This document shows positions 1 to 7,102 of a stretch of DNA of 17,709 nucleotides, piece after piece. The notes under the pieces are model-generated. The model was not told the DNA's origin, did no database searches, and was given only the letters and a program-made list of their open reading frames with translations. The position numbers were made by a program, and so were the translations under genes. The stretch's first letter is position 1. The number at the start of each line of letters is the position of its first letter. Source of the stretch: S012-109 sp964425105 (lineage in GTDB: Bacteria > Pseudomonadota > Gammaproteobacteria > SZUA-140); the NCBI GenBank assembly GCA_964425105.1, contig CAYRLE010000052.1:1-17709 (forward strand). The letters run 5' to 3'.

Positions 1-36
1 AAAGGGGACATTTTAGAATTGGACAAAGGGGACATT
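1..36. repeat. Tandem 12-bp repeat at window edge
   Basis: The 12-mer AAAGGGGACATT occurs at 1-12 and again at 25-36, a period of 24 bp, and may continue beyond the left edge. Repeats of this kind are often found at ends of transposons or next to REP-associated tyrosine transposases. That link is from memory and no transposase is visible here. Confidence 0.5.
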
Positions 37-68
37 ACTGCTTTGGGCTAACACATCACTCTCACCCC

Positions 69-101
69 CTTGTATCTTTCCCCTTGTTTCTTGTATCTTT
101 C
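69..101. repeat. Short pyrimidine-rich direct repeat
   Basis: CTTGTATCTTTC is present at 69-80 and 90-101, 21 bp apart. It abuts the left arm of the following inverted-repeat element. No function can be assigned. Confidence 0.45.
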
Positions 102-104
102 TCA

Positions 105-371
105 AGGGCCTGTTAACACGAATGCAATAGGCTCTGTTGTACCTGAAAAAGCGCCAATCAAGGCGCGAGGAGAGCGGTTTGGTGATGCCAAATAAACGAC
201 GAGCAACGCAGAGTGGTGCTTTTTCAGGCGCAACCCGGAGGGCTGGGCCTCTTTTCCCGCCCAGCGGCGTTATCATTCGCTCATGTAGAGTCACTACACG
301 TCGCTCATTCTGCCTTGCTGGACGAAAAAAGAGGCCCAGCAGAGCCTATTGCATTCGTGTTAACAGGCCCT
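105..371. repeat. 267-bp MITE-like element with 32-bp inverted ends
   Basis: The arms 105-136 and 340-371 are perfect reverse complements over 32 bp. Inside are further nested pairs: 141-154 with 214-227 (13 of 14 match), 242-255 with 327-340 (14 of 14), and a small hairpin at 178-192. There is no open reading frame with protein-like character and no transposase, so the element is non-autonomous or a large structured repeat. Its right end lies one base before the dnaQ start codon, so it forms the whole immediate 5' leader of that gene. No flanking target-site duplication is obvious. Confidence 0.75.
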
Positions 372-372
372 A

Positions 373-1089
373 ATGCGCCAGATCGTCGTAGATACCGAGA
401 CCACCGGCCTGGAGGCCAGCCAGGGACACCGCATCATCGAAATCGGCTGTGTCGAGATCGTCAACCGCCGCCTTAGCGGCCGCCACTATCACCAGTATCT
501 GCAGCCCGACCGGGCCATTGACGAAGGTGCCATGGAAGTCCATGGCATCAGCAATGAATTCCTGGAGGACAAGCCCCGTTTCCCCGATGTCATGGAGGAA
601 TTGCTGGCTTTCATAGAAGGGGCGGAGTTGATCATCCACAACGCCCCCTTCGATGTCGGCTTTCTCAATCATGAATTGAAAAGGGCCGGCGGCGCCTGGC
701 AGCGCATCGAGGACCACTGTTCCGTGGTGGACACCCTGGTGCTGGCCCGCTCCCTGCACCCGGGGCAGAAGAACAGCCTGGATGCCCTGTGCCGGCGTTA
801 CGGCATCGACAATTCCCAGCGCACCCTGCACGGCGCGTTGCTGGATGCCGAGATTCTAGCTGATCTCTACCTGGTGATGACCGGCGGCCAAAGCAGCCTG
901 CTGTTGGAGAGGGAGCAGCAGGAGGGTGGATCACAGCCGCTACGGATCCGGCGCCTGCCCAAGGACCGTCCGCCCCTGCGGGTCATCAGTGCCGCTGCCG
1001 ACGAAGTGGCGCGCCATGAGGCGCGTCTGGATGCAATTGCGGCCGGTAATGGCGGCCATTGCCTGTGGCAGCAACTGGAACAGCAGTGA
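373..1089 (+). CDS. dnaQ: DNA polymerase III epsilon subunit (3'-5' proofreading exonuclease)
   Basis: The product is 238 residues, close to the E. coli epsilon length. DEDDh exonuclease motifs are all visible: ExoI with D7 and E9 (VDTETTG), ExoII with D94 (HNAPFD), and ExoIII with H153 and D158 (HGALLDAE). The C-terminal part, ending in CLWQQLEQQ, matches the segment that links epsilon to the polymerase alpha subunit. It removes misinserted nucleotides in the replisome. ATG 373 is the only sensible start because ExoI begins at residue 6 and an in-frame stop (361-363) lies in the repeat upstream. No Shine-Dalgarno sequence precedes it: the sequence ahead of the ATG is the end of the inverted-repeat element. 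The next gene follows after 3 bp, so the two are probably co-transcribed. Confidence 0.97.
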   Translation: MRQIVVDTETTGLEASQGHRIIEIGCVEIVNRRLSGRHYHQYLQPDRAIDEGAMEVHGISNEFLEDKPRFPDVMEELLAFIEGAELIIHNAPFDVGFLNHELKRAGGAWQRIEDHCSVVDTLVLARSLHPGQKNSLDALCRRYGIDNSQRTLHGALLDAEILADLYLVMTGGQSSLLLEREQQEGGSQPLRIRRLPKDRPPLRVISAAADEVARHEARLDAIAAGNGGHCLWQQLEQQ

Positions 1090-1092
1090 GTC

Positions 1093-1566
1093 ATGATCAA
1101 GGCGATTCAGCAGTTCTTCGACCAGCGCATCCGCGGGGAGCTCACCAGGGGTAGAGGCGATGACGGGCAGCATGCCTTGCAACTGGCCACTGCCGCCCTG
1201 TTGATCGAGATGAGCCGCGCAGATTTCCACGTCAGCGAGGAGGAGGAGCAGGCCCTGACCGTGCTGCTGGAAGAACAGTTCGGGCTGGAGCCGGCCGAAA
1301 GCCGGGAGCTCCTCGAGCTCGCGACGCTGGAAGTCAGGCAGGCAGCGTCTCTCTACCAGTTCACCGACCTCATCGACCGGCATTTCACCCTGGAGCAGAA
1401 ACGCAGCGTGCTGGAGATGCTGTGGCGCCTGGCCTTTGCGGATGGCCACAAGGACAAGTACGAGGAGTACCTGGTGCGCAAGGTGGCCGACCTCATACAC
1501 CTTTCCCACCGGGATTTCATTCAGACCCGTCTCAAGGTGGAGGCGGAATTGGGCAAGCGCAGCTGA
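1093..1566 (+). CDS. TerB-like (tellurite resistance TerB family) protein
   Basis: This is a 157-residue, mostly helical, acidic cytoplasmic protein with no signal peptide. Residues about 28-150 have the character of a TerB-like helical bundle: the block around residues 36-60 (LLIEMSRADFHVSEEEE) and the repeat-like block around 104-130 (with AFADGHKDKYEE) match the two acidic halves of the fold. TerB-like domains are thought to bind divalent metal ions or act at the inner membrane face, but single stand-alone members of this kind have no settled role and need not confer tellurite resistance. It starts 3 bp after dnaQ and ends 19 bp from the convergent end of nhaD. Confidence 0.8.
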   Translation: MIKAIQQFFDQRIRGELTRGRGDDGQHALQLATAALLIEMSRADFHVSEEEEQALTVLLEEQFGLEPAESRELLELATLEVRQAASLYQFTDLIDRHFTLEQKRSVLEMLWRLAFADGHKDKYEEYLVRKVADLIHLSHRDFIQTRLKVEAELGKRS

Positions 1567-1585
1567 GCAGCGCCGCGCTGTCCCG

Positions 1586-3031
1586 TTACATAATCCTGCT
1601 GTTGATGAGCATGTGCACCCAGATGCTGGCGCCATAGCCCAGGGCGATGGCCCACGACCATTTGAGGTGGGAGAAAAAGGTGTAGATGCCCCGCGCCTGG
1701 CCCATCAGCGCCACGCCCGCCGCCGAGCCGATGGACAGCAGGGAGCCGCCCACCCCGGCCGTCAGGGTGACCAGCAGCCATTGTCCCTCGGACATGTCCG
1801 GGTTCATGGTCAACACGGCAAACATCACGGGGATATTGTCCACGATGGCGGACAGCAGGCCCACCAGGATATTGGCCTGAGTGGCTCCCAGCCCGAGGTA
1901 CATGGCGCTGGAGGCCATGGCCAGATAACCGATGGTGCCCAGGCCGCCGACGCACAGAATCACGCCATAGAAAAACATCAGGGTATCCCACTCGGCACGT
2001 TCCATGCTCTTGTAGATGTCGAAGGGCTCGCCGCCGCTGCCCTCGAGGGCCTGCAGGGAGTCGGACTCCGGACCCTGGATCTCCTGCTGGCGCAGGCTGT
2101 TGCGTTTGAGGTGATAGCCGTACAGCTTGAGGATGCTGAGGCCGGTCATCATGCCGATCACGGGCGGCAGGTGAGCGAAGTTGTGGAAGCTGACGGTGAT
2201 GGCAATGGTGGCGAGAAACAGGCCGACGATGACGAAACCACCTTGCTTGACACTCACCGTTTCGGTGAGTGCTTCCGGCTGCTGCCGGGGGATGGCCAGC
2301 GCCATGATGGCAGCGGGCACCAGCCAGTTGACCAGCGAGGGGATGAAAAGGGCAAAGAAGCCGCCAAAGTTCACCATGCCCTTCTGCCACACCATCAGGG
2401 TGGTGATGTCGCCAAAGGGGCTGAAGGCGCCGCCGGCATTGGCCGCTACCACGATATTGATGCAGGATACGGTGATGAAGGCCTTGTTGCCGGCACCCAC
2501 GGCGATGACCACGGCCGCCATGATCAGCGCGGTGGTGAGGTTGTCGGCGACGGGGGAGATGAAGAAGGCCAGCAGGCCGGTGATCCAGAAGATGGTGCGC
2601 AGGGAAAAGCCGGACGACACCAGCCAGGCGCGCAGGCTCTTGAAGACGTTGCGTTCGCTCATGGTGTTGATATAGGTCATGGCTGCCAGCAGAAACAGCA
2701 ACAGTTCCGCGTATTCCAGCAGGTGGTGGCGGATTTCAGTGGCGGCAGTGGTGGTATCGCCATGGCTGTTGTAGGTCATGGCGATCAGCAGCCAAATGAG
2801 GCCGGCGGCCAGCATCACCGGTTTGGATTTGCGCAGATGGAGGAATTCCTCGAGGATGACCACCACATAGGCAAGCACGAAAATCACCAGTGCCGCGATG
2901 CCCACCCAGTGGCCAGTGAGATCAAGGAGTTGTCCAGGGGGGGCTTCGCTGGCGACGGCCAGTCCCGGCAGGATCAGGATCAGGAGCAGGCCAAGAATGA
3001 GGATAGGGGGGAGATGGTTGCGCTTGGTCAT
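1586..3031 (-). CDS. nhaD: NhaD-type Na+/H+ antiporter
   Basis: The 481-residue product is a multi-spanning inner-membrane protein of the ion transporter (ArsB/NhaD) superfamily. It exports Na+ or Li+ in exchange for protons. Family signatures are seen: ADNLTT at 162-167, SPFGDITT at 204-211, VDNIP at 397-401 and GSAAGVALMG at 435-444. Residues 1-27 look like a signal peptide or first membrane segment (LILGLLLILILPGLAVA). I chose ATG at 3031 because the 33 residues added by an upstream ATG at 3130 are charged, Pro-rich and unlike the family, while GGAG lies 14 bases before 3031. It is convergent with the TerB-like gene and divergent from the protease gene. NhaD is frequent in marine and alkaliphilic bacteria. 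Confidence 0.93.
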   Translation of the reverse strand: MTKRNHLPPILILGLLLILILPGLAVASEAPPGQLLDLTGHWVGIAALVIFVLAYVVVILEEFLHLRKSKPVMLAAGLIWLLIAMTYNSHGDTTTAATEIRHHLLEYAELLLFLLAAMTYINTMSERNVFKSLRAWLVSSGFSLRTIFWITGLLAFFISPVADNLTTALIMAAVVIAVGAGNKAFITVSCINIVVAANAGGAFSPFGDITTLMVWQKGMVNFGGFFALFIPSLVNWLVPAAIMALAIPRQQPEALTETVSVKQGGFVIVGLFLATIAITVSFHNFAHLPPVIGMMTGLSILKLYGYHLKRNSLRQQEIQGPESDSLQALEGSGGEPFDIYKSMERAEWDTLMFFYGVILCVGGLGTIGYLAMASSAMYLGLGATQANILVGLLSAIVDNIPVMFAVLTMNPDMSEGQWLLVTLTAGVGGSLLSIGSAAGVALMGQARGIYTFFSHLKWSWAIALGYGASIWVHMLINSRIM

Positions 3032-3353
3032 ACGTTTTATTCTTTCTCCGGCAGGATGAGGAAACTTGTGGAATACCTGACTGTCAAAAATACGTGGACG
3101 CAAGAGGGGGCATTGCCATCTTCTGTACAAGCCTGAATAGGCTGGTGTATGGTATTCGCTTCATTTTGTGAATGGCCGTTGTCGGTGCCTGGTCCGGGCG
3201 TCTCTCGCCCGTGGGGCTATGTGGCGCCCCGCAGGGCGGGATGAAAGCCGCCGCTCCCTTGCTTGTCGTCATGGATCCTATTGTCGGGGCCGGCGCTTGT
3301 TAATGGCTCCCATGCCCTGGAAACAGGGTATCTTAAATCAAAAAGGTTGGGCA
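3032..3353. other. Divergent intergenic region with GC-rich hairpins
   Basis: These 322 bp separate the starts of nhaD (leftward) and the protease (rightward). On the plus strand two adjacent hairpins can be drawn: GGGCG (3196-3200) with CGCCC (3206-3210), and GTGGGGC (3211-3217) with GCCCCGC (3226-3232). A perfect TTGACA is present on the minus strand (3087-3082), but I see no convincing -10 hexamer at the right distance. No gene is supported here. I do not recognise a known riboswitch. Confidence 0.4.
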
Positions 3354-4814
3354 GTGGAAAAAAATCATCTAGGGTTTCGCAGTTTCGTTTCCGGTACCTG
3401 GTTCGCCCTCTTGTTGTTGGGGCTGATGCCCGTTGGTACAGTGGCCGCGGTGGAGTTGAAGGAGGTCAGCCGGGCGGTCGTCAAATTGTTCATCACCCGC
3501 CAGGGTTGGAACATGCGCCAGCCGTGGAGCAAGAATCCGGCCCAGAGCGCGGTCTGCTCCGGGTTTCTCATCGACCAGGGGGTACTCACCAATGCTCACT
3601 GCATTGCCGATGCCACCTACATCCAAATGGAGATCCCCGGGGTGGCCGACAAGGTCGGCGTCCATATCATCGCCCTCAACCACCAAGTGGATCTGGCCCT
3701 GCTGAAAAGCGATGACGAAGGCGTCTTCGGTGACATCGAGCCCATTGTGTTCGGTGACCTTCCCCAGCAGAGGGAGAAGGTGGTGACCATCGGCTATCCC
3801 ATCGGTGGCCGCCAGGTCTCCTTTACCGAAGGTGTCGTGTCGCGCATCGACATGATGAGATACGTCCACAGCCGGCTGGGCAATCTGATGGTGCAGACCG
3901 ATGCGGCCATCAATTCCGGCAATTCCGGTGGCCCAGTGTTTTCCGATGAAAGCGGCGCCTGCCTGGGGGTGGCGACCCAGAAGGGCAACGGCAGCTCCAT
4001 CGGTTATTTCGTGCCGGTGCCGGTGGTAAAGCATTTTCTCACGGATATCGCAGACGGCGCTGTGGACGGCGTGCCAGCCCTGGGGGTCTTTATACAGACC
4101 CTGGAGAATCCCGCCAATCGCAGCTATCTGCGTATGGCTGACGGCCAGAGCGGTGTCAGGGTCAAAAAGGTGGGACGTTACAGCAGTGCCCATGGTTATC
4201 TGCAGCCGGACGACGTCTTGTTGACCATCGATGGCCACACCATTTTCAACGACGGGCGGGTGCCTTTCCGTGGCGATGGGAAAATTGGCCTCACCTATTA
4301 CATCACCAACAAGCAGGTGGGGGATGCGCTGGCCCTGCGTGTCCTGCGCCAGGGCCGCGAACTGAATGTCACGGTGCCGCTGCAGGCCCATGATTACATG
4401 GTCATTCCCCGTATGCCTCAGTATGACACCCAACCCCGTTTCTATGAAATCGGCGGCATTATCTTCAGGGTCGTCGAACCCCGTTACATCGGCAAGAACA
4501 GTCCCATCAGCATCAAGGCCTACTGGGATGTTATGCGCGGCGAGGACGATTTGCAGGAGTTGGTGGTGATCGGCAATATTTTCGAAGACGAAGTCAATAA
4601 GGGTTACAAAGGCGCGGTGACCAACCAACGGGTGCTCAGCGTCAACGGCAGGACGGTCAGGAGGCTGGATGATCTGGTGCAGGCCTTTGCAGAAAACAAG
4701 GGTGGGGCCTTTCATGTCGTCGAACTGGAAAATCACCAGACCCTCGTGTTGGACCGCGCTCAGGTGGAGGCCGGTGAGGCGCGGATCCGCGCGCGTTACA
4801 ACATCCGCCTGTAG
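3354..4814 (+). CDS. Exported Deg/HtrA-type serine protease with PDZ-like regions (DEG9-like)
   Basis: The mature part is a trypsin-like protease of the S1C group. The triad is H82 (LTNAHC), D113 (HQVDLALL) and S191 (NSGNSGGP). Residues 1-32 form a signal peptide (basic start, FALLLLGLMPVGTVAA core), so it acts in the periplasm. A PDZ-like region spans roughly 242-345 and a second PDZ-like segment roughly 400-470. GYPIGG, the DAAINSGNSGGP context and the VPFRGDGKIGLTYYITNK segment resemble plant DEG9/DEG2 more than E. coli DegP or DegS, as far as I recall those sequences. I chose GTG 3354 because AAGG lies 7 bases upstream and the signal peptide then sits at the N terminus. In-frame ATGs at 3303 and 3168 would add a long unlikely leader. 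It probably degrades misfolded envelope proteins; the substrate is unknown. Confidence 0.88.
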   Translation: MEKNHLGFRSFVSGTWFALLLLGLMPVGTVAAVELKEVSRAVVKLFITRQGWNMRQPWSKNPAQSAVCSGFLIDQGVLTNAHCIADATYIQMEIPGVADKVGVHIIALNHQVDLALLKSDDEGVFGDIEPIVFGDLPQQREKVVTIGYPIGGRQVSFTEGVVSRIDMMRYVHSRLGNLMVQTDAAINSGNSGGPVFSDESGACLGVATQKGNGSSIGYFVPVPVVKHFLTDIADGAVDGVPALGVFIQTLENPANRSYLRMADGQSGVRVKKVGRYSSAHGYLQPDDVLLTIDGHTIFNDGRVPFRGDGKIGLTYYITNKQVGDALALRVLRQGRELNVTVPLQAHDYMVIPRMPQYDTQPRFYEIGGIIFRVVEPRYIGKNSPISIKAYWDVMRGEDDLQELVVIGNIFEDEVNKGYKGAVTNQRVLSVNGRTVRRLDDLVQAFAENKGGAFHVVELENHQTLVLDRAQVEAGEARIRARYNIRL

Positions 4815-4825
4815 GGCGCTCCGAG

Positions 4826-4847
4826 CCTGGCGGCAATGTGCCGCAGG
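4826..4847 (+). other. Hairpin after the protease gene
   Basis: CCT-GCGGCA (one bulged G) pairs with TGCCGC-AGG around an ATG loop, giving a 9-bp stem that begins 11 bases after the stop codon. No U-run follows, so it may be a 3'-end stabiliser or a weak pause site but not a standard intrinsic terminator. Confidence 0.35.
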
Positions 4848-4888
4848 CAGAAAAGACAGCCAGGGTGCTTATTGCGCCCTCCATGGGC

Positions 4889-4894
4889 TATAAT
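4889..4894 (+). promoter_or_regulatory. Candidate -10 box ahead of the propeller gene
   Basis: A perfect TATAAT lies 117 bases before the start codon of the next gene. The matching -35 position (TGCTTA, 4866-4871) is poor, so the promoter call rests on the -10 box alone. Confidence 0.3.
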
Positions 4895-5011
4895 TGAGGG
4901 ATTCCCCCTGCGCTCCTCCTCGTACATTCGCTTGCATTTTCAAGGCGGGCATGCGAAGTGGCCGACAGGGGCGCCAGAAAACGATTCCAAAGATAACAGC
5001 AGAGGATAACG

Positions 5012-6298
5012 ATGGAGAAGACGAAACCCGCAGGCCAGTGGTCTTTTTTATGCCATCTCAGCTATGGTGACGAAGGTGCAATCCGTGTGGTGAGATATGC
5101 TGAGGGCGCGCTCCACGTGCATGACATCCAGTCAACCGCAGCGGACAATGGTATGACGCTACCCCCGGTCTTTCTGGGGACCACGCCTGAAGACGAGGTG
5201 ATCGTCATGGATGCCGAGAACAAGTCGATATCCTTGCGCGACACCTATCCTGCCGCTGCCTTCGCCCCCTATGCCTATCGCGATCCCGCTGCGGCCCATG
5301 TCTGGTTTACCATTGATGGTGACAAGGAAACCGGTTGCGATACTTTGAACTGCGGGGCTACGGGTTCTTCGGTCATGGTGCTGGATGCCGCCCCCGGCGG
5401 CGGCGAGGCCGCCGCCTTGCTGAAGGTGATCTGCGTCGGCCGCGGACATCATGTGGTCACCTTCACCGCCCCCAGCCAGGCCTTCCCCGATATCCCCCGC
5501 CGCGCCTTCGTCAGCAACCTGCTGGACGGCACCATTTCCGTAGTGGGCAATGACCCGGCCGAGCAGGACAGTTATCTGCAGGTCATCGATACCATCAATC
5601 TCTGCGAGCCAGAGCGGGAGAAGGACGGCACCAGTGGGGTGCCCAACAATGCCTTTCCCCACGGCAAGGTTTTTTCACCGCGCAGCGGCAGGATCTACAG
5701 CCTCAACAACGGCTACGGCACCATTGCGGTGATCAACCCGGTCAGCCAGCGCATCGAACAGCGCATCGAACTCGAGGTCAGCAGTAACCTGCTGCTATCG
5801 CCCGACGGCCGCTTCCTCATCGGCAAGGGCGCCGACCGCAAAAGCGATACGCAGCATGTTATCGGGCGCCTGTCGGTGGTGGATGCGCTCACCGGCAGCG
5901 TGGAGACCGTGCTCGATGTGCCGGATCTCTACCCCAGCACTTACCGTTTCTCCCCCGACGGCAGCAAACTGTACGTCACCTCTGCCGCCACCGGCAAAGG
6001 GGTGCAGCGCGACAATCTCAAGATCGATGTGCTGCAGGTCTATGATGCCGGTGCATTGCCTGCTCTGAAGCTGATCAGGGAGCTCCCTGTGGGAAGGGCC
6101 GACTGCGGGCGCCGTCCCATCGCTTTCATCGGCAGCGCCGCGGGTGCCGGCCTGGTGCTGGTGCCCAATCCCAGTGATGGCACGATTTCTGTGCTGGAGG
6201 GTGACAGCGATGAAACGCTGGAGACGGTCACCGTCAGCGAGCGTCCTGTCAAAGAATTCAACTTCTCGTTTTGGGATGGTGCCGTCAGCGGTTGCTGA
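5012..6298 (+). CDS. Cytoplasmic YncE/YVTN-like beta-propeller protein
   Basis: The 428-residue product shows repeated beta-propeller blades: AFVSNLLDGTISVV (165-178), IYSLNNGYGTIAVINP (228-243), LLSPDGRFLIGKG (261-273), FSPDGSKLYVTSA (313-325) and LVLVPNPSDGTISVLEG (381-397). SPDG turns and DGTISV strands are typical of YncE-type YVTN repeat proteins. Unlike most relatives it lacks a signal peptide. Cysteines C109 and C114 form a CX4C pair and a GRGHH motif lies at 143-147, so a metal or redox ligand is possible but unproven. AGAGG sits 6 bases before ATG 5012, which supports the start. A small DUF6316-like gene begins 15 bp after its stop, so both are likely in one transcript. The specific function is unknown. 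Confidence 0.8.
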   Translation: MEKTKPAGQWSFLCHLSYGDEGAIRVVRYAEGALHVHDIQSTAADNGMTLPPVFLGTTPEDEVIVMDAENKSISLRDTYPAAAFAPYAYRDPAAAHVWFTIDGDKETGCDTLNCGATGSSVMVLDAAPGGGEAAALLKVICVGRGHHVVTFTAPSQAFPDIPRRAFVSNLLDGTISVVGNDPAEQDSYLQVIDTINLCEPEREKDGTSGVPNNAFPHGKVFSPRSGRIYSLNNGYGTIAVINPVSQRIEQRIELEVSSNLLLSPDGRFLIGKGADRKSDTQHVIGRLSVVDALTGSVETVLDVPDLYPSTYRFSPDGSKLYVTSAATGKGVQRDNLKIDVLQVYDAGALPALKLIRELPVGRADCGRRPIAFIGSAAGAGLVLVPNPSDGTISVLEGDSDETLETVTVSERPVKEFNFSFWDGAVSGC

Positions 6299-6313
6299 GA
6301 GGGGAGCAAATAG

Positions 6314-6493
6314 ATGCAAATGCCGCGAGGCAAAGCACTTCGTTTCAAGCTCAGCCGCTTCTTTCACGATGGTGGTCTGTGGTATGTGGAGATGCGCGAG
6401 GGATGCCAGGGCCCCTTTCCCCACCTGGAGCAGGCTATGCATTTCTTGGCGCGTTTCAAGCGCCGGGTAGCCGCCAGAAACTTCTGCGGGTAA
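6314..6493 (+). CDS. Small DUF6316-like protein (59 residues)
   Basis: A 59-residue reading frame begins with ATG 6314 and ends in TAA. A strong Shine-Dalgarno (GGGGAG) stands 7 bases before the start. The pattern SRFFHDGGLWYVEMREG followed by GPFPHLEQAMHFLARF fits the DUF6316 style of gammaproteobacterial small proteins: an RFF...G.WY...REG core, then GPF and a helix ending in L..F. The protein is basic at both ends (KALRFK, FKRRVAAR) and has two cysteines. It lies 15 bp after the propeller gene, so it is probably translated from the same mRNA. The family has no known function that I can cite. The assignment rests on remembered pattern, not on a search. Confidence 0.72.
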   Translation: MQMPRGKALRFKLSRFFHDGGLWYVEMREGCQGPFPHLEQAMHFLARFKRRVAARNFCG

Positions 6494-6652
6494 ATCGCCC
6501 GGCGCAGAGTTCGGCGCCAGGCCTTGCCGTCTAAGGGCGCAAAGCCAGCGGCTCTCTGTTAGTATCCTTGCGCTTCGCTTGCCGCGATATCCGCTATACC
6601 AGATCTATTCTGCAGCGCCGTAGTGGTGCTGGCGTCTGCCACTCGAGGCGGT

Positions 6653-6658
6653 TATAAT
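6653..6658 (+). promoter_or_regulatory. Candidate -10 box of the signalling operon
   Basis: TATAAT lies 40 bases before ATG 6698. A recognisable -35 hexamer is absent at 16-18 bp. If real, transcription would begin near 6665, which excludes the upstream in-frame GTG at 6623 as start of the first gene. Confidence 0.35.
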
Positions 6659-6697
6659 GACCCTGTCCTTTATGTGTCAATAGCGGTTGCTGGTTTT

Positions 6698-7102
6698 ATG
6701 CGGGTTGGCCGGGCATTCAGGGAAGAGCAGTTTTTCATTGCCATACTGTTGCGTCTGTTTCGAGAGATGGTGAAAAAATATCAACACATGCCGCGGATTG
6801 CAGCCCATGTGCGAGAGTTCAGGGTTCCGCCCCTGCAGGATGGGCTGATCCTCGGAAGAGACGCCTCCGTAGGATGCATCGCCATCCGCAAGGCCCTGGA
6901 TCTGCTGACCGCCTACAATTTTGCTCATATCGAGCCGGACGATGACGTAGTGGGGGATATCATCGTCCGGGAAAGCTTTCTGAAACGGATTTCTCGGGAG
7001 GATCTGATTGCCTTTGTGCTTCGGGAAATCAAGCCTCTGATGAACCGTGACGAGATCCTCGAAATCGAATTGGACATCATTGTAGAAATCACAAACGAAT
7101 GA
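6698..7102 (+). CDS. Unrecognised small protein, first gene of two-component operon
   Basis: I do not recognise this protein. From ATG 6698 it has 134 residues; the frame is open back to GTG 6623, and ATG 6767 or 6788 are other possible starts. None has a good Shine-Dalgarno, so the N terminus is uncertain. There is no clear signal peptide or long membrane segment. The C-terminal half is acidic and looks alpha-beta: a stretch with IEPDDDVVGDIIV, then SREDLIAFVLREIKPL and NRDEILEIELDIIVEI. Its stop codon overlaps the start of the histidine kinase (ATGA), so the two are translationally coupled. This suggests that it works with, or sets the stoichiometry of, the kinase. It could be an accessory sensor or regulator; that is inference from position only. 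Confidence 0.65.
   Translation: MRVGRAFREEQFFIAILLRLFREMVKKYQHMPRIAAHVREFRVPPLQDGLILGRDASVGCIAIRKALDLLTAYNFAHIEPDDDVVGDIIVRESFLKRISREDLIAFVLREIKPLMNRDEILEIELDIIVEITNE

Noticed and set aside
1..372. CRISPR array from the repeats at the left edge
   Set aside because: The repeats are only 12 bp, there are two copies of each, and the spacing is too short for CRISPR spacers.
3059..3087. sigma-70 promoter for nhaD from TTGACA at 3087-3082
   Set aside because: No hexamer resembling TATAAT lies 15-18 bp downstream on that strand.
1436..3136. Long plus-strand reading frame (566 codons) opposite nhaD
   Set aside because: Its translation is rich in His, Gly and Gln with no domain character, and it is the antisense of a clear NhaD protein with family motifs.
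3032..3353. Na+ or Li+ riboswitch in front of nhaD
   Set aside because: The hairpins are on either strand but I could not match a known sodium or lithium riboswitch consensus, and they lie far from the nhaD start.
3369..4736. Minus-strand reading frame (455 codons) opposite the protease
   Set aside because: The plus strand encodes a complete signal peptide and catalytic triad; the antisense product shows no domain.
6271..6534. Overlapping frames of 87 and 108 codons across the 6298-6534 region
   Set aside because: They overlap the end of the propeller gene in another frame and lack ribosome sites; the 59-codon frame at 6314 has a strong ribosome site and a family-like pattern.
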